From G963667675 sp964291545 (GTDB taxonomy: Bacteria; Chloroflexota; Dehalococcoidia; Lucifugimonadales; UBA3495): a stretch of 64,000 nt of DNA. The notes beneath the pieces are model-generated. The model did not search any database and was not told where the DNA came from. It saw nothing but the letters and a program-made list of their open reading frames with translations. Positions 36,305 to 44,863 of the stretch are shown here, one piece after another. Numbering within the stretch: position 1 is the first letter of the stretch; every line of letters starts with the position of its first letter. The position numbers and the translations under genes were made by a program. The DNA is taken from contig OZ219861.1 in NCBI GenBank assembly GCA_964291545.2, positions 1,260,737-1,324,736 on the forward strand, given 5' to 3'.

Positions 36305-37006
36305 GTGAGCCAGGAACTGGGGCGCATATCACGCCCGTCGGCTGCCCAGTACCAGGGCCGCAGAAAGCTGCTGCTGGCCCCGCTGGTCTACGGTCCGCCG
36401 GCCGAGGCTGGAGAGGGCGTGACCATCCTACAGACCTATTGGGACCAGATGCAGCAGCAGATAGAAGCGCTTGAAGGGGCTCTGGGAGGCCTGCACCACA
36501 TATACCACGAAAGCGTCTGGGAAGCCGGAAACAAGGGCCTGGAGCAACTGGAGCAGTCGGACCAGCGCAGCCACGCGTTCATCAAGGCCAAGTGCGACGC
36601 CGGTGCGGCGTTGGAGGCCACGGAAGACCTCTTGCCGTTGGTGGAGAGCCTGGACCTGCAGCGTTGCCTGATGATGCCGCTGTCCAGCCACACGGTGCCG
36701 GCCAGGCTCCAAGGCTGGCTCAACGAGAGTACTAAGAGCAGGTACCAGCACATGGCTGCGCGTATCGACGAGACCCTGGGAGAGAATGAGGTCGGACTGC
36801 TGTTGGTCAACGAGCGGCACCAGATACAGTTCCCCGAAGATATAGAGGTCTTTTACGTGGCGCCGCCGGCGCTGGGCGATTTTAGGCGTTGGTTGGACAA
36901 CTGGATGGCGGAGCAACAGAAGGCGATGGGCGGACAGCCGGGGGAGGAGGAAGAGCAGGCCGTTGGAGAGGAGGAAGGGGGGGAGGAAAATGAGGCCAGG
37001 AGCTAG
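36305..37006 (+). CDS. Unknown protein following the LLM oxidoreductase
   Basis: A 233-residue soluble protein that I do not recognise. It starts at GTG just two bases after the LLM stop, so the two are translationally coupled. The middle is helical and polar (QMQQQIEALEGALGGLHHIYHE, then GLEQLEQSDQRSHAFIKAKC). A later beta/alpha part has GLLLVNERHQIQFPEDIEVFYV. The tail is very acidic (Glu-rich, about 210-230). There are no membrane segments or haem motifs, although the next operon is respiratory. The ACIII promoter lies after this gene, so it belongs to the LLM unit. Confidence 0.7.
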   Translation: MSQELGRISRPSAAQYQGRRKLLLAPLVYGPPAEAGEGVTILQTYWDQMQQQIEALEGALGGLHHIYHESVWEAGNKGLEQLEQSDQRSHAFIKAKCDAGAALEATEDLLPLVESLDLQRCLMMPLSSHTVPARLQGWLNESTKSRYQHMAARIDETLGENEVGLLLVNERHQIQFPEDIEVFYVAPPALGDFRRWLDNWMAEQQKAMGGQPGEEEEQAVGEEEGGEENEARS

Positions 37007-37012
37007 CCCGCC

Positions 37013-37040
37013 CAAGGGGATTGACTACGAAATCCCCTTG
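37013..37040. promoter_or_regulatory. 10-bp perfect inverted repeat overlapping the ACIII promoter
   Basis: CAAGGGGATT, eight-base loop, AATCCCCTTG. The right arm ends on the first three bases of the -35 box TTGACA. There is no T-run after the stem, so a repressor or activator site is at least as likely as a terminator of the preceding gene. Confidence 0.5.
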
Positions 37041-37066
37041 ACACCCCCAGGCCCCTGTGATATTTT
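37038..37066 (+). promoter_or_regulatory. Promoter of the ACIII operon
   Basis: TTGACA (37,038-37,043, perfect) and TATTTT (37,061-37,066) with an ideal 17-base spacer, about 65 bases upstream of the first small membrane-protein start. This is among the best promoters in the window. Confidence 0.7.
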
Positions 37067-37131
37067 TCACTTGATTTTGAGCCTATCCAGATCCAGGCTT
37101 GAACCGAATCCGGCAACGGAACGGCGCAAGT

Positions 37132-37428
37132 ATGTTTGAAGACCCCAAGGCGCTGACCAGCGCCAACTGGCACGACATTCACATTTGGCTCACGTATTTC
37201 TGGACGTATTTGCCGCTGATCGTTACCTTTGCCGTGACTATGTTGACGGCCCATGCGGTTATACCGTCCCTGATTTTGACGGGTCATCTGCCGGACTCCG
37301 CCGCAAGGTGGCGCAAGCCGCTAAGCGGATTTGCCTTCCTGGTCTTGATTGCCGCCTTAGTCATCCTGGCGCTGGGCATCAGCCAAACGCTAATCATCGA
37401 GGACTTCTGGGATAGATACCTGATTTAG
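37132..37428 (+). CDS. Small two-helix membrane protein at the head of the ACIII operon
   Basis: About 98 residues beginning MFEDPKALTSANWHDIHIWL. I prefer this ATG over the TTG at 37,099, because the latter has no ribosome-binding site. Two hydrophobic helices are seen (YFWTYLPLIVTFAVTMLTAHAVIP and FAFLVLIAALVILALGI). It lies about 110 bases before actA and downstream of the operon promoter. By position it may be a small accessory subunit of Alternative Complex III, similar in kind to the small membrane subunits of the Chloroflexus complex. That role is inferred. Confidence 0.7.
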   Translation: MFEDPKALTSANWHDIHIWLTYFWTYLPLIVTFAVTMLTAHAVIPSLILTGHLPDSAARWRKPLSGFAFLVLIAALVILALGISQTLIIEDFWDRYLI

Positions 37429-37539
37429 GGGTTCACGTGGGCAACGGGCGTCCCCGGATACCCAAGTGGAACGCCTTCTGAACGCAACCCGACGCAGGCG
37501 GGAGGAGCAAGCAACGCTGGCACGCGGACGGATCATGTA

Positions 37540-38190
37540 GTGAGGATACCGAGGGGGAAAATGCTGGCCCTGACCCTGGTGGGGTCGGGAGTTGCAGTAA
37601 TAGTCGGTTTCGTAGTGGTGGTGTTGCTCATTTCCTGGTTTTCCAATCCTCCGTTCGCCCTGGGCGACGCCCCGGCACAACCGGTAGCATTTCCTCATTC
37701 CGTACACGTTGCCGAGCAGGGCATCCAGTGCGAGTTTTGCCACCGGAACGTGACCAAGGGTGAGGCAGCCACCGTGCCTGCGGTGGAGCAGTGCCTGTTC
37801 TGCCACAAAGACATTGGCGGCGACACTGAAGCTGAGCGGGCGGAGATTGACATAGTGGTTGGCAGCTTCGACGACGGCGTGCCGATTGACTGGGAGCGGG
37901 TGCACCGGCTTCCGGACCACGTACGCTTCGTCCACGAAGCCCACGTCCGGTACTTGACTGAGATCGACGGCTCCGACCGCACTTCGGAAGAGAAAGTGCA
38001 GGCAGCCTGCTCGATATGCCACGGCGACATCGCCAACGCCACCGTGGTCCAACCCAAGCCTTTCCAGTCGATGAAGATGGGCACCTGCCTGGACTGTCAC
38101 CGGTTCCTGAGCCTGGTGCCGGAGGACGAAGGGTACGTTTTGCCGGAAACCACCGATATTCCAACGGACTGCACGATATGCCACAAGTGA
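37540..38190 (+). CDS. actA: ACIII subunit A, membrane-anchored pentahaem cytochrome c
   Basis: A 216-residue protein with one N-terminal membrane helix (about 9-32) and five CxxCH haem sites at Cys64-His68, Cys85-His89, Cys157-His161, Cys183-His187 and Cys211-His215. Further histidines (FPHSVHVAEQG, VHEAHV, VHRLPDHV) are candidate distal ligands. This matches ActA, which passes electrons from the iron-sulphur subunit to the monohaem subunit on the outer membrane face. It starts at GTG 37,540; the ATG at 37,561, preceded by GAGGGGG, is an equally possible start. The five downstream Act genes confirm the assignment. Confidence 0.93.
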   Translation: MRIPRGKMLALTLVGSGVAVIVGFVVVVLLISWFSNPPFALGDAPAQPVAFPHSVHVAEQGIQCEFCHRNVTKGEAATVPAVEQCLFCHKDIGGDTEAERAEIDIVVGSFDDGVPIDWERVHRLPDHVRFVHEAHVRYLTEIDGSDRTSEEKVQAACSICHGDIANATVVQPKPFQSMKMGTCLDCHRFLSLVPEDEGYVLPETTDIPTDCTICHK

Positions 38191-38212
38191 CGCTCCACGG
38201 GGATCCCGCCCG

Positions 38213-40525
38213 ATGAAGCTTACCCGCAGGAATTTCCTGGCGTGGGCCGGCCTTTCCGCCGCCGGAGCGGTGGCCTGTGAGGGGTTCGGCATCCGCGAGG
38301 GCGAGTTTTCCCTGCAGAGCCCGGTGATGCTCCCTGAGGACCTGGTGAAGGGGCGGGACAACTGGTACGCAACCCTGTGCCGCAACTGCTCATCCGGAGA
38401 GGGGATAGTGGTCCGGGTGATGGACGGCAGGGCCAAGAAGGTAGAGGGCAACCCCCTATATCCGGTGAACAAAGGCACGCACAGCGCTTGCTGTGAAGCC
38501 GGACTCCAGGCCTTGTACCACCCCCACCGCATAGCACAGCCGTTGCAGCGGAACGGGCCGCGGGGACAGGGTCAGTACACGCCGCTGGCGTGGCCCGACG
38601 CCCTGGACATCCTGAGGCAACGCCTGCAGGAGCGGGGCGACTCCATGCTGATGGTCACGGAGCCAATGCGGGGTCACCTGGGCAAGCTGGTCGGGCGCTT
38701 CACCGACTCCGTCGGCGGCCGTCACATGGGCTTTGAGACCCTGGACGCCAACACCTACCGGGCAGCCGTGAAAAACGTCTTCGGGCGTGAACTGCTGCCG
38801 GACTTCGATTTGGAGAATACCCGGTTCCTGCTGTCCTTCGGGGCAGACTTCCTTTCAACGTGGGTGTCGCCCACTCGCTGGAGCGTAGGTTACGGCGAGT
38901 TCCGGCACGGAGGGGAACAGGAGCGCGGGACACTGTACCAGGTGGACTCCCGCTTCTCGATGACGGCAGCCAGCGCCGACAAATGGCTGCCCATCAGGCC
39001 AGGCTGGGAAGGACACCTGGCCCTGAGCCTGGCCTACGTCATATTGTCCGAAAACCTGCAGGCTGCCGAGGCAAACGTAGTCGCCCTGACCGGAGGCCGT
39101 GGCGCAGCCGCGTTGGAACAGTTCCGCCCAGAGGCAGTGGCCGACCGGGTGTTCATGGCGGAGCACCTCAGGGGCGCGGCGGGGGTGCAAGCTATTCAGA
39201 GCCTGGCGAGGGAATTCGCCGGCAGGACTCCGGCCCTGGCCATAGGAGGCGGGTCGTCGGGCGCCCACAGCAACGGGTCGTTTAACCTGGAGGCGATCTA
39301 TGCCCTGAACCACCTGGTGGGGAGCGTTGGAGCGGAAGGAGGACTGCGGTTCAACCCGGACAGTCCCTTGGACGACGTTCCTGCGGCCTCGCAGGTGGGG
39401 TCGCTGTCGGACTGGACCAACGTCGCCCAAGACCTGAACAGCGGCAAGACCCGGCTGCTATTGCTGCATCAAGCCGACCCGGTGCACGGCCTGCCCAACT
39501 CAATGCGGTTCAGGCAAGCCCTTACCGAGCCCAGCGACCTGTTCATCGTCAGTTTCTCTCCGTTCCTGGACGATACCAGCGGGCTGGCGGACTTGATCCT
39601 GCCGGACAGGGTATACCTGGAAGACTGGGGGGACGACATACCCGAGCCGGGGCCGGGATACCAGGTCTTGGGCTTCCAGCAGCCGGTGGTTAACCCGCTG
39701 TATGAAGTCGAACCCCGGAGTTTCCCGGACATCCTGCTTGCCATGGGCCAGGAACTGGGCAAGGAGGCGGACCTGCCCTGGCCCAGGTATCGAGACCTAT
39801 TGCGAGAGGGTTCCGACGCGCTTTTTGCGTTGAACCGCGGATCGGTCCAAGCGTCTTCCGCTGACGAGTTCTGGAACAAGCTGCTGCAACGAGGCGGCTG
39901 GTGGGACGAGGAAGCCACCGGTCCCCAACAAGCGGTTGCCATCTCCGACCTGTTCGGCCGGATTGTCGCCAAGGCGGCGGAGCCGCGGGTTTCCAGCGGC
40001 GGAGAGTCGGGGGACACCTTCTACCTGACTCCGTTCGCCCATAACACCCTGAACGACGGCAGAAACGCCCACTTGCCGTGGCTGCAAGGTGCGCCGGACC
40101 CTTTGACCACGATTACCTGGCAGACCTGGGTGGAAATCAGCGACCGGGACGCCAGGAGGTTGAACATCCGGGAAGGGGACGTGCTTTCGGTAGAGTCGGC
40201 GGCTGGTTCCATCCGCGCTCCTGCATACCCGACGCCCGCCGTGCCGCCCGGGACGGTTTCCGTGCCGTTCGGCCAGGGACGCCAGCACGGTTCGGAATAC
40301 GCCACGGACAGGCCGGGCTGGGAAAGCGCCAACGTGATGGACGTTCTGGAGCCCCGGCAAGTGGAAGGCACAGGGGGACTGGCATGGGCCAGCACCAGGG
40401 TCAGGATATCCAAGACGGGGGACAGCGTTAGAGTTTCCAAGTTCGAGGGCACGGTGCGGGCCGTGGAAGTGGGCATCCTGCCCGGCGAGCGAATCATCCA
40501 GACCATAGACCCCCACGATCTATAG
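38213..40525 (+). CDS. actB1: ACIII subunit B1, molybdopterin-oxidoreductase-like
   Basis: A 770-residue protein related to the catalytic subunit of the complex iron-sulphur molybdoenzymes. It begins with a twin-arginine signal (LTRRNFLAWAGL) followed by a lipobox-like AVAC (Cys22). Cys56, Cys59 and Cys93/Cys94 lie where the family's N-terminal iron-sulphur site would be. TGGRGAAAL, GGGSSGAHSNGSF and LLHQADPVHG lie in the cofactor-domain framework. In characterised ACIII this domain binds no molybdenum and acts as structure. In Chloroflexus it is fused to the iron-sulphur domain; here B is split into two genes, a known variant. It lies 22 bases after actA. Confidence 0.9.
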   Translation: MKLTRRNFLAWAGLSAAGAVACEGFGIREGEFSLQSPVMLPEDLVKGRDNWYATLCRNCSSGEGIVVRVMDGRAKKVEGNPLYPVNKGTHSACCEAGLQALYHPHRIAQPLQRNGPRGQGQYTPLAWPDALDILRQRLQERGDSMLMVTEPMRGHLGKLVGRFTDSVGGRHMGFETLDANTYRAAVKNVFGRELLPDFDLENTRFLLSFGADFLSTWVSPTRWSVGYGEFRHGGEQERGTLYQVDSRFSMTAASADKWLPIRPGWEGHLALSLAYVILSENLQAAEANVVALTGGRGAAALEQFRPEAVADRVFMAEHLRGAAGVQAIQSLAREFAGRTPALAIGGGSSGAHSNGSFNLEAIYALNHLVGSVGAEGGLRFNPDSPLDDVPAASQVGSLSDWTNVAQDLNSGKTRLLLLHQADPVHGLPNSMRFRQALTEPSDLFIVSFSPFLDDTSGLADLILPDRVYLEDWGDDIPEPGPGYQVLGFQQPVVNPLYEVEPRSFPDILLAMGQELGKEADLPWPRYRDLLREGSDALFALNRGSVQASSADEFWNKLLQRGGWWDEEATGPQQAVAISDLFGRIVAKAAEPRVSSGGESGDTFYLTPFAHNTLNDGRNAHLPWLQGAPDPLTTITWQTWVEISDRDARRLNIREGDVLSVESAAGSIRAPAYPTPAVPPGTVSVPFGQGRQHGSEYATDRPGWESANVMDVLEPRQVEGTGGLAWASTRVRISKTGDSVRVSKFEGTVRAVEVGILPGERIIQTIDPHDL

Positions 40526-40632
40526 GCGCCAGTGGGAATGCCGGCAGACAATCTCGGAGGAATCAAAGGCCGAGCCAATGACACCGGGAACCGGAAATAA
40601 CCCGGAAATAACAGGGAGAGCGGGTCCATAGA

Positions 40633-41439
40633 ATGACGACACCCAAACCCAGGATAGACCACAAGTGGGGCATGGTAGTGGACCTGGACCGGTGCACCGG
40701 TTGCCAGGCCTGCGTTGTCGCCTGCCAGTCGGAGAACAACCTGCCCATCAACACCAAGGACGTGTTCCTGCAGCGGCGCGCCTATGAGTGGATACGCATC
40801 GAGCGGTACTGGGAGGGCGAGTTCCCCAACGTCAAGGCCCGTTTCATTCCCATTATGTGCCAGCATTGCGAGAACGCTCCCTGCGAGCCGGTGTGCCCGG
40901 TGTTTGCCACGTATCACAACGACGAGGGCCTGAACGTCCAGGTCTACAACCGCTGCATTGGGACCCGGTATTGCGCCAACAACTGTCCCTACCAGGTCCG
41001 CTTCTTCAACTATTGGGAGCCGGTTTGGCCGGAGCGGATGCGGCATCAACTGAACCCCGACGTGACCATCCGCAGCCGGGGAGTCATGGAACGGTGCAGC
41101 TTCTGCATCCAGCGCATACGGCGGGCCGAGTTGACGGTTGAGAGGCAAGAGGGGGGCAAGCTGGACCACAAAACGATGAAGGAGCGCAACTTCCTGCCGG
41201 CATGCGCCATGGCCTGCCCCACCAACGCGCTGAACTTCGGCGACCAGGGCGATGCCAGCAGCCCGGTGCACCATTACTTTGAAGAAGCCAACCACCGGCT
41301 GGAGGAGCGGCACCACCGCACCGAGAGGACGGAGGAGCATCCCAGCAGGGTGTACCGGCTGCTGGAAGAGATGGGTACCAAGCCCAACGTGATTTACCTG
41401 AAGAGAGTCGACATGTTCCCGGTGAAAAAGGAAGCCTAG
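40633..41439 (+). CDS. actB2: ACIII subunit B2, iron-sulphur protein
   Basis: A 268-residue ferredoxin-type protein of the NrfC/PsrB kind. Fifteen cluster cysteines can be assigned: C21, C24, C27, C31; C76, C79, C84, C88; C108, C114, C118; C155, C158; C191, C195. The site RCIGTRYCANNCPY has Thr111 where a fourth cysteine would be, which predicts one [3Fe-4S] and three [4Fe-4S] clusters. That is the content reported for ACIII. It relays electrons from the quinol site in the NrfD subunit to ActA. The following gene starts two bases after its stop. Confidence 0.93.
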   Translation: MTTPKPRIDHKWGMVVDLDRCTGCQACVVACQSENNLPINTKDVFLQRRAYEWIRIERYWEGEFPNVKARFIPIMCQHCENAPCEPVCPVFATYHNDEGLNVQVYNRCIGTRYCANNCPYQVRFFNYWEPVWPERMRHQLNPDVTIRSRGVMERCSFCIQRIRRAELTVERQEGGKLDHKTMKERNFLPACAMACPTNALNFGDQGDASSPVHHYFEEANHRLEERHHRTERTEEHPSRVYRLLEEMGTKPNVIYLKRVDMFPVKKEA

Positions 41440-41440
41440 A

Positions 41441-42847
41441 GTGGCCGCCAGCGAACATCACCCGGAAGGCATGTGGGTATTTCCCGCCCCGGAGGCTGTT
41501 ACCGGGGATATGGCGGAGAAGGCCGCGGGTATGCCCAAGGCCATTTTCCGCGCCCTGGTAGTCACAGGCATCCTGTTCGGCCTGGGCATCGCCGGGTTCG
41601 TCGTGCGGGCCCTGGACGATGGTTTCGGTGCGCACGGCCCGTGGGGCTACTACGCCGCCATATTCATGTTCCTGTTCATGGTAACCGGGGCCGCTCCCCT
41701 GGCCGCGGTGGCGTTCCGGTTCACCAAGAGCCACTGGCGCAGGCCCCTGTCCCGGATATCCGAACTGTTCGCCGTGCTTGGCGTGCTGAACGTCATCATG
41801 TTCATCCCGTTGATGATCGTGCTGCCGTCAATCAAGAACCCGGAGGTCGGGGTCGAAGAACTGGAGATACGCAGGAGCATCTGGTTCGAGACGCCCATAG
41901 GAGCCCCGCTGGCGTGGGACTTCCTGGGGATCCTGTTCCTGGCCATCTGCAGCTTGGCGATCCTGTGGCTGTCGGCGATGCCGGACATGGCGGAGGGGCG
42001 ACTGTCCGCCACCGGGTTCCGCCGAAGGCTGTATACGTTGCTGGCGGGCCGCTGGTACGGGACCAAGAGGCAGTGGACGATTCAAAAAGTGGGCCTGGGC
42101 CTACTGGGCGCATTCTACTTCATGACGCTGGTCTTCGTGCAGTTCACCGTGGCCAGCGATTACGCCATGAGCCTGGTGGCGGGTTGGAAGGACTCCATAT
42201 TCCCGCCGTTGTTTACGCTGACCAGTTTCCAATCGTCGCTGGGGTTGATCCTGGTAACGCTGTTCATCATGCGCCGTTGGGGGGGATACGAGCAGTACAT
42301 CGGCGTTTCCGCGTTTTGGTCGGCCAGCAAGATCCTGCTGGGGCTTACCTTGCTCTGGGCTTACCATACCTTTGCCTTCTTAATTACGTTCTGGTACGGC
42401 CGGCTGGAAATCGAACAGAACGTCCTCAAGTACTTTTTCTTTGAGGCCTACGGCGGGGCCTTTGCCGCCAACCTGTTCTTCAGCTTCATTTTGCCCTTCC
42501 TGATACTGCTCTGGAACCCGGTACGCAAGACCGACTGGGGGCCGACGCTGGCCGGCCTGTCGGCATTGTCGGGGGCGTTCATCTTCAACCTGAAGACCTT
42601 TGTCGGCGCGTTCAACGCCGGAGACGTTTACGCCTTCTTCTTCGAGTTTGTGCCGGGGCCGGCCTGGCCCGACCTGTGGGACGTGTTCACAGTCATAGGT
42701 GGGCTGGGAGCCGCGGCGTTTATCTACCTGGCGGCGACCAGGCTGTTCCCCATACTGTCGGTCTGGGAAACCAAGGAAGGCGCCAAATATCAAAAAATGG
42801 ACACGCTGGTGCGGGGCCGGTACCTGGTGCTGGCCAAGCCGGAATAG
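41441..42847 (+). CDS. actC: ACIII subunit C, NrfD-family membrane protein
   Basis: A 468-residue polytopic protein with about ten helices, NrfD/PsrC family. It would hold the menaquinol-oxidising site and is the putative proton-conducting part of the complex. It starts at GTG (VAASEHHPEGMWVFPAPEAV), two bases after actB2. Typical pieces are RFTKSHWRRPLSRISELFAV, IRRSIWFETPIGAPLAWDFLGI and RFNAWG-like polar loops. A second NrfD protein follows, as in all ACIII operons. The assignment of this copy as ActC rests on gene order directly after B. Confidence 0.9.
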   Translation: MAASEHHPEGMWVFPAPEAVTGDMAEKAAGMPKAIFRALVVTGILFGLGIAGFVVRALDDGFGAHGPWGYYAAIFMFLFMVTGAAPLAAVAFRFTKSHWRRPLSRISELFAVLGVLNVIMFIPLMIVLPSIKNPEVGVEELEIRRSIWFETPIGAPLAWDFLGILFLAICSLAILWLSAMPDMAEGRLSATGFRRRLYTLLAGRWYGTKRQWTIQKVGLGLLGAFYFMTLVFVQFTVASDYAMSLVAGWKDSIFPPLFTLTSFQSSLGLILVTLFIMRRWGGYEQYIGVSAFWSASKILLGLTLLWAYHTFAFLITFWYGRLEIEQNVLKYFFFEAYGGAFAANLFFSFILPFLILLWNPVRKTDWGPTLAGLSALSGAFIFNLKTFVGAFNAGDVYAFFFEFVPGPAWPDLWDVFTVIGGLGAAAFIYLAATRLFPILSVWETKEGAKYQKMDTLVRGRYLVLAKPE

Positions 42848-42881
42848 CTGACGGGCCTGTGGAGTAACTGGAGCTTCTTCC

Positions 42882-44273
42882 ATGCAGGAAGGTAGAGTCC
42901 TACCATCAAGACAGATAAATGCGGACCTGCTCCGCTCTATCTTGAACTCGCCCAAGTGGTTCTGGATAACCGTCGCATTCCTGGCCGTGTTCGTCCTGGG
43001 CGCCTTCTCCACCGCAGGATTCCTGATCAACCGCGGCTACGGGGTAACCGGGCTGAACAACCAGGTGCTGTGGGGCTTCTTCATCACCAATTTCGTGTTT
43101 TGGATCGGCATCAGCCACGCCGGCGTGATGCTGTCGGCCATACTGCGGCTCTCCAAGGCCGAGTGGAGGCGGCCCGCCACCCGCGCCGCCGAGGTGCTCA
43201 CCGTCTTCTCACTGATGACGGCGATGCTGATGCCCTTGATTCATACCGGGCGGCCGTGGCGCACGCTGTATTGGATATACACTCTGCCCTTTGTCCCATA
43301 CGACTTCGCCAGGGGCATCTGGCCCAACGTTCGCTCGCCGCTGGTGTGGGACCCCAGCGCGGTCTACACCTACCTGACGTCCAGCATCCTGTTCGTGCTC
43401 ATCGCCCTGATTCCCGACTTTGCGGTGCTGAGAGACCGCACCACTGGAATTAGCCACCGTATCTACTCGGTCCTGGCCCTGGGATGGCAGGGGAACGCCA
43501 GGCAGTGGAAGCTGCAGATAATTGCCGGGGTGCTGCTGTCGGCGCTGATTCTGCCGGTGTTCGTGTCGGTGCACAGCATAGTGTCCTGGGACTTCGGCAT
43601 GGCGGTGTCGGTCAAGTCGTGGCACTCCACCGTCTTTGCGCCCTACTTCGTGGTGGGGGCGGTCCACTCCGGTGTCTCGGCGGTGGTCTTCGTCATGATC
43701 CTGCTGCGCTGGTGCTACGGCTGGCAGGACTACATCCGGTTGGAGCACATCGATTCCCTGGGAAGGCTGCTCATTGTAGTGGCCACCGGCTGGTTCTACT
43801 TCTTCGTGATGGAAGTGATCTTCGGGTTCTACGGCATGGAGTCCGACGAATTGGCAGTCAGGCAGATGCAATTCATGGAAGAGCCGTGGAACCTGTGGAT
43901 GATTTTCTTTGTGGGACTGACCTATTTCCTGCCGGTGGCTTTGTGGCTGACCCGCAGCTGGCGGCGCAATCTGTGGCTCATGTCCATCGCCTGTATCTCT
44001 GTGAACATCGGCATGTGGCTGGAGCGTTTCCTGATCATCGTCCCGGCGCAGGCGAGAAAGCAGGTGTTCACCTTCAACTGGTACACCTACGCGCCGAGCA
44101 TAGTGGAAATTATGATTATCGTGGGCACCTTCGCCATGGTGACCATGCTGATGCTGCTGTTGAGCCGGGTGGTGCCGCTGATACCGCTATACGACATAAA
44201 AGAAGGCGACATCCTGAAGACCCAGGTGCAGATAGGCCGGAGAGCCGTGCCGGCAACCTTCCGCGAGGACTGA
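42882..44273 (+). CDS. actF: ACIII second NrfD-family membrane subunit (ActC/ActF type)
   Basis: A 463-residue protein with about ten helices, paralogous to the preceding subunit. SHAGVMLSAILRLSKAEWRRPATRAAEVLTVFSLMTAMLMPLIHTGRPWR is the classic NrfD quinol-site segment with its His and Arg residues, and VVGAVHSGVSAVVFVMILLRW follows the second half. This copy keeps the more canonical quinone-site region. It could therefore be the true ActC, with the preceding gene being ActF; order alone does not settle this. It lies 34 bases after the previous gene. Confidence 0.85.
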   Translation: MQEGRVLPSRQINADLLRSILNSPKWFWITVAFLAVFVLGAFSTAGFLINRGYGVTGLNNQVLWGFFITNFVFWIGISHAGVMLSAILRLSKAEWRRPATRAAEVLTVFSLMTAMLMPLIHTGRPWRTLYWIYTLPFVPYDFARGIWPNVRSPLVWDPSAVYTYLTSSILFVLIALIPDFAVLRDRTTGISHRIYSVLALGWQGNARQWKLQIIAGVLLSALILPVFVSVHSIVSWDFGMAVSVKSWHSTVFAPYFVVGAVHSGVSAVVFVMILLRWCYGWQDYIRLEHIDSLGRLLIVVATGWFYFFVMEVIFGFYGMESDELAVRQMQFMEEPWNLWMIFFVGLTYFLPVALWLTRSWRRNLWLMSIACISVNIGMWLERFLIIVPAQARKQVFTFNWYTYAPSIVEIMIIVGTFAMVTMLMLLLSRVVPLIPLYDIKEGDILKTQVQIGRRAVPATFRED

Positions 44274-44339
44274 ACCAGTTAAATTGAGTCAATCACGCAG
44301 GCAATTGGACCAGCGTTAGCCGTCCAGGAGAGAGACGCG

Positions 44340-44849
44340 ATGGCAAGAAAACCGATATTGGGCCTGTTCGAGGACCCCAACTACGCCGCCGAGGCGGGAG
44401 ATGCCCTGCAGAGGGCCAACATCTCGCCCCAGGACTATGACTTTTTGACCGACGCCCCGTATCCGGAGGGCGCGTTTGGCGAGCGGCACGAGAACCACCG
44501 GCTCTACATCTTTCCCTTTGTCGGGGCATTGATCGGCTTGACGATCGGCATCATTCTCACGTCGATGACCCAACTGGCCTACCCGTTGACCCAGGGAGGG
44601 AAGCCCATCCTGTCGCTGCCTCCGATGGCGGTGGTAACTTACGAAAGCACCATGCTGACCGCCATCATTTTCACCATCATAGGCATTCTCTTCGAGTCCA
44701 GGCTGCCCAAGGTAAAGAAGGGCCTGTACGACACCCGCATAACCGAGGGTTACATCGGGGTCCTGGTCAACGTGGAGGAAGACCAACTGAACCAGGTGTC
44801 GGGCATCCTGACCCAAGCCGGAGCCATAGACGTGGTGAGGGAGACCTAG
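44340..44849 (+). CDS. actD: ACIII subunit D (DUF3341)
   Basis: A 169-residue DUF3341 protein: soluble N-terminal domain (ILGLFEDPNYAAEAGDALQRANI), then two membrane helices (FPFVGALIGLTIGIILTSM and STMLTAIIFTIIGILFES), then a ferredoxin-like tail (EGYIGVLVNVEEDQLNQVSGIL). In solved ACIII structures ActD holds the two NrfD subunits to the peripheral part without cofactors. GGAGAGAGACGCG precedes the ATG. It ends 14 bases before actE. Confidence 0.92.
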   Translation: MARKPILGLFEDPNYAAEAGDALQRANISPQDYDFLTDAPYPEGAFGERHENHRLYIFPFVGALIGLTIGIILTSMTQLAYPLTQGGKPILSLPPMAVVTYESTMLTAIIFTIIGILFESRLPKVKKGLYDTRITEGYIGVLVNVEEDQLNQVSGILTQAGAIDVVRET

Positions 44850-44863
44850 GGCTGTCTGCACGC

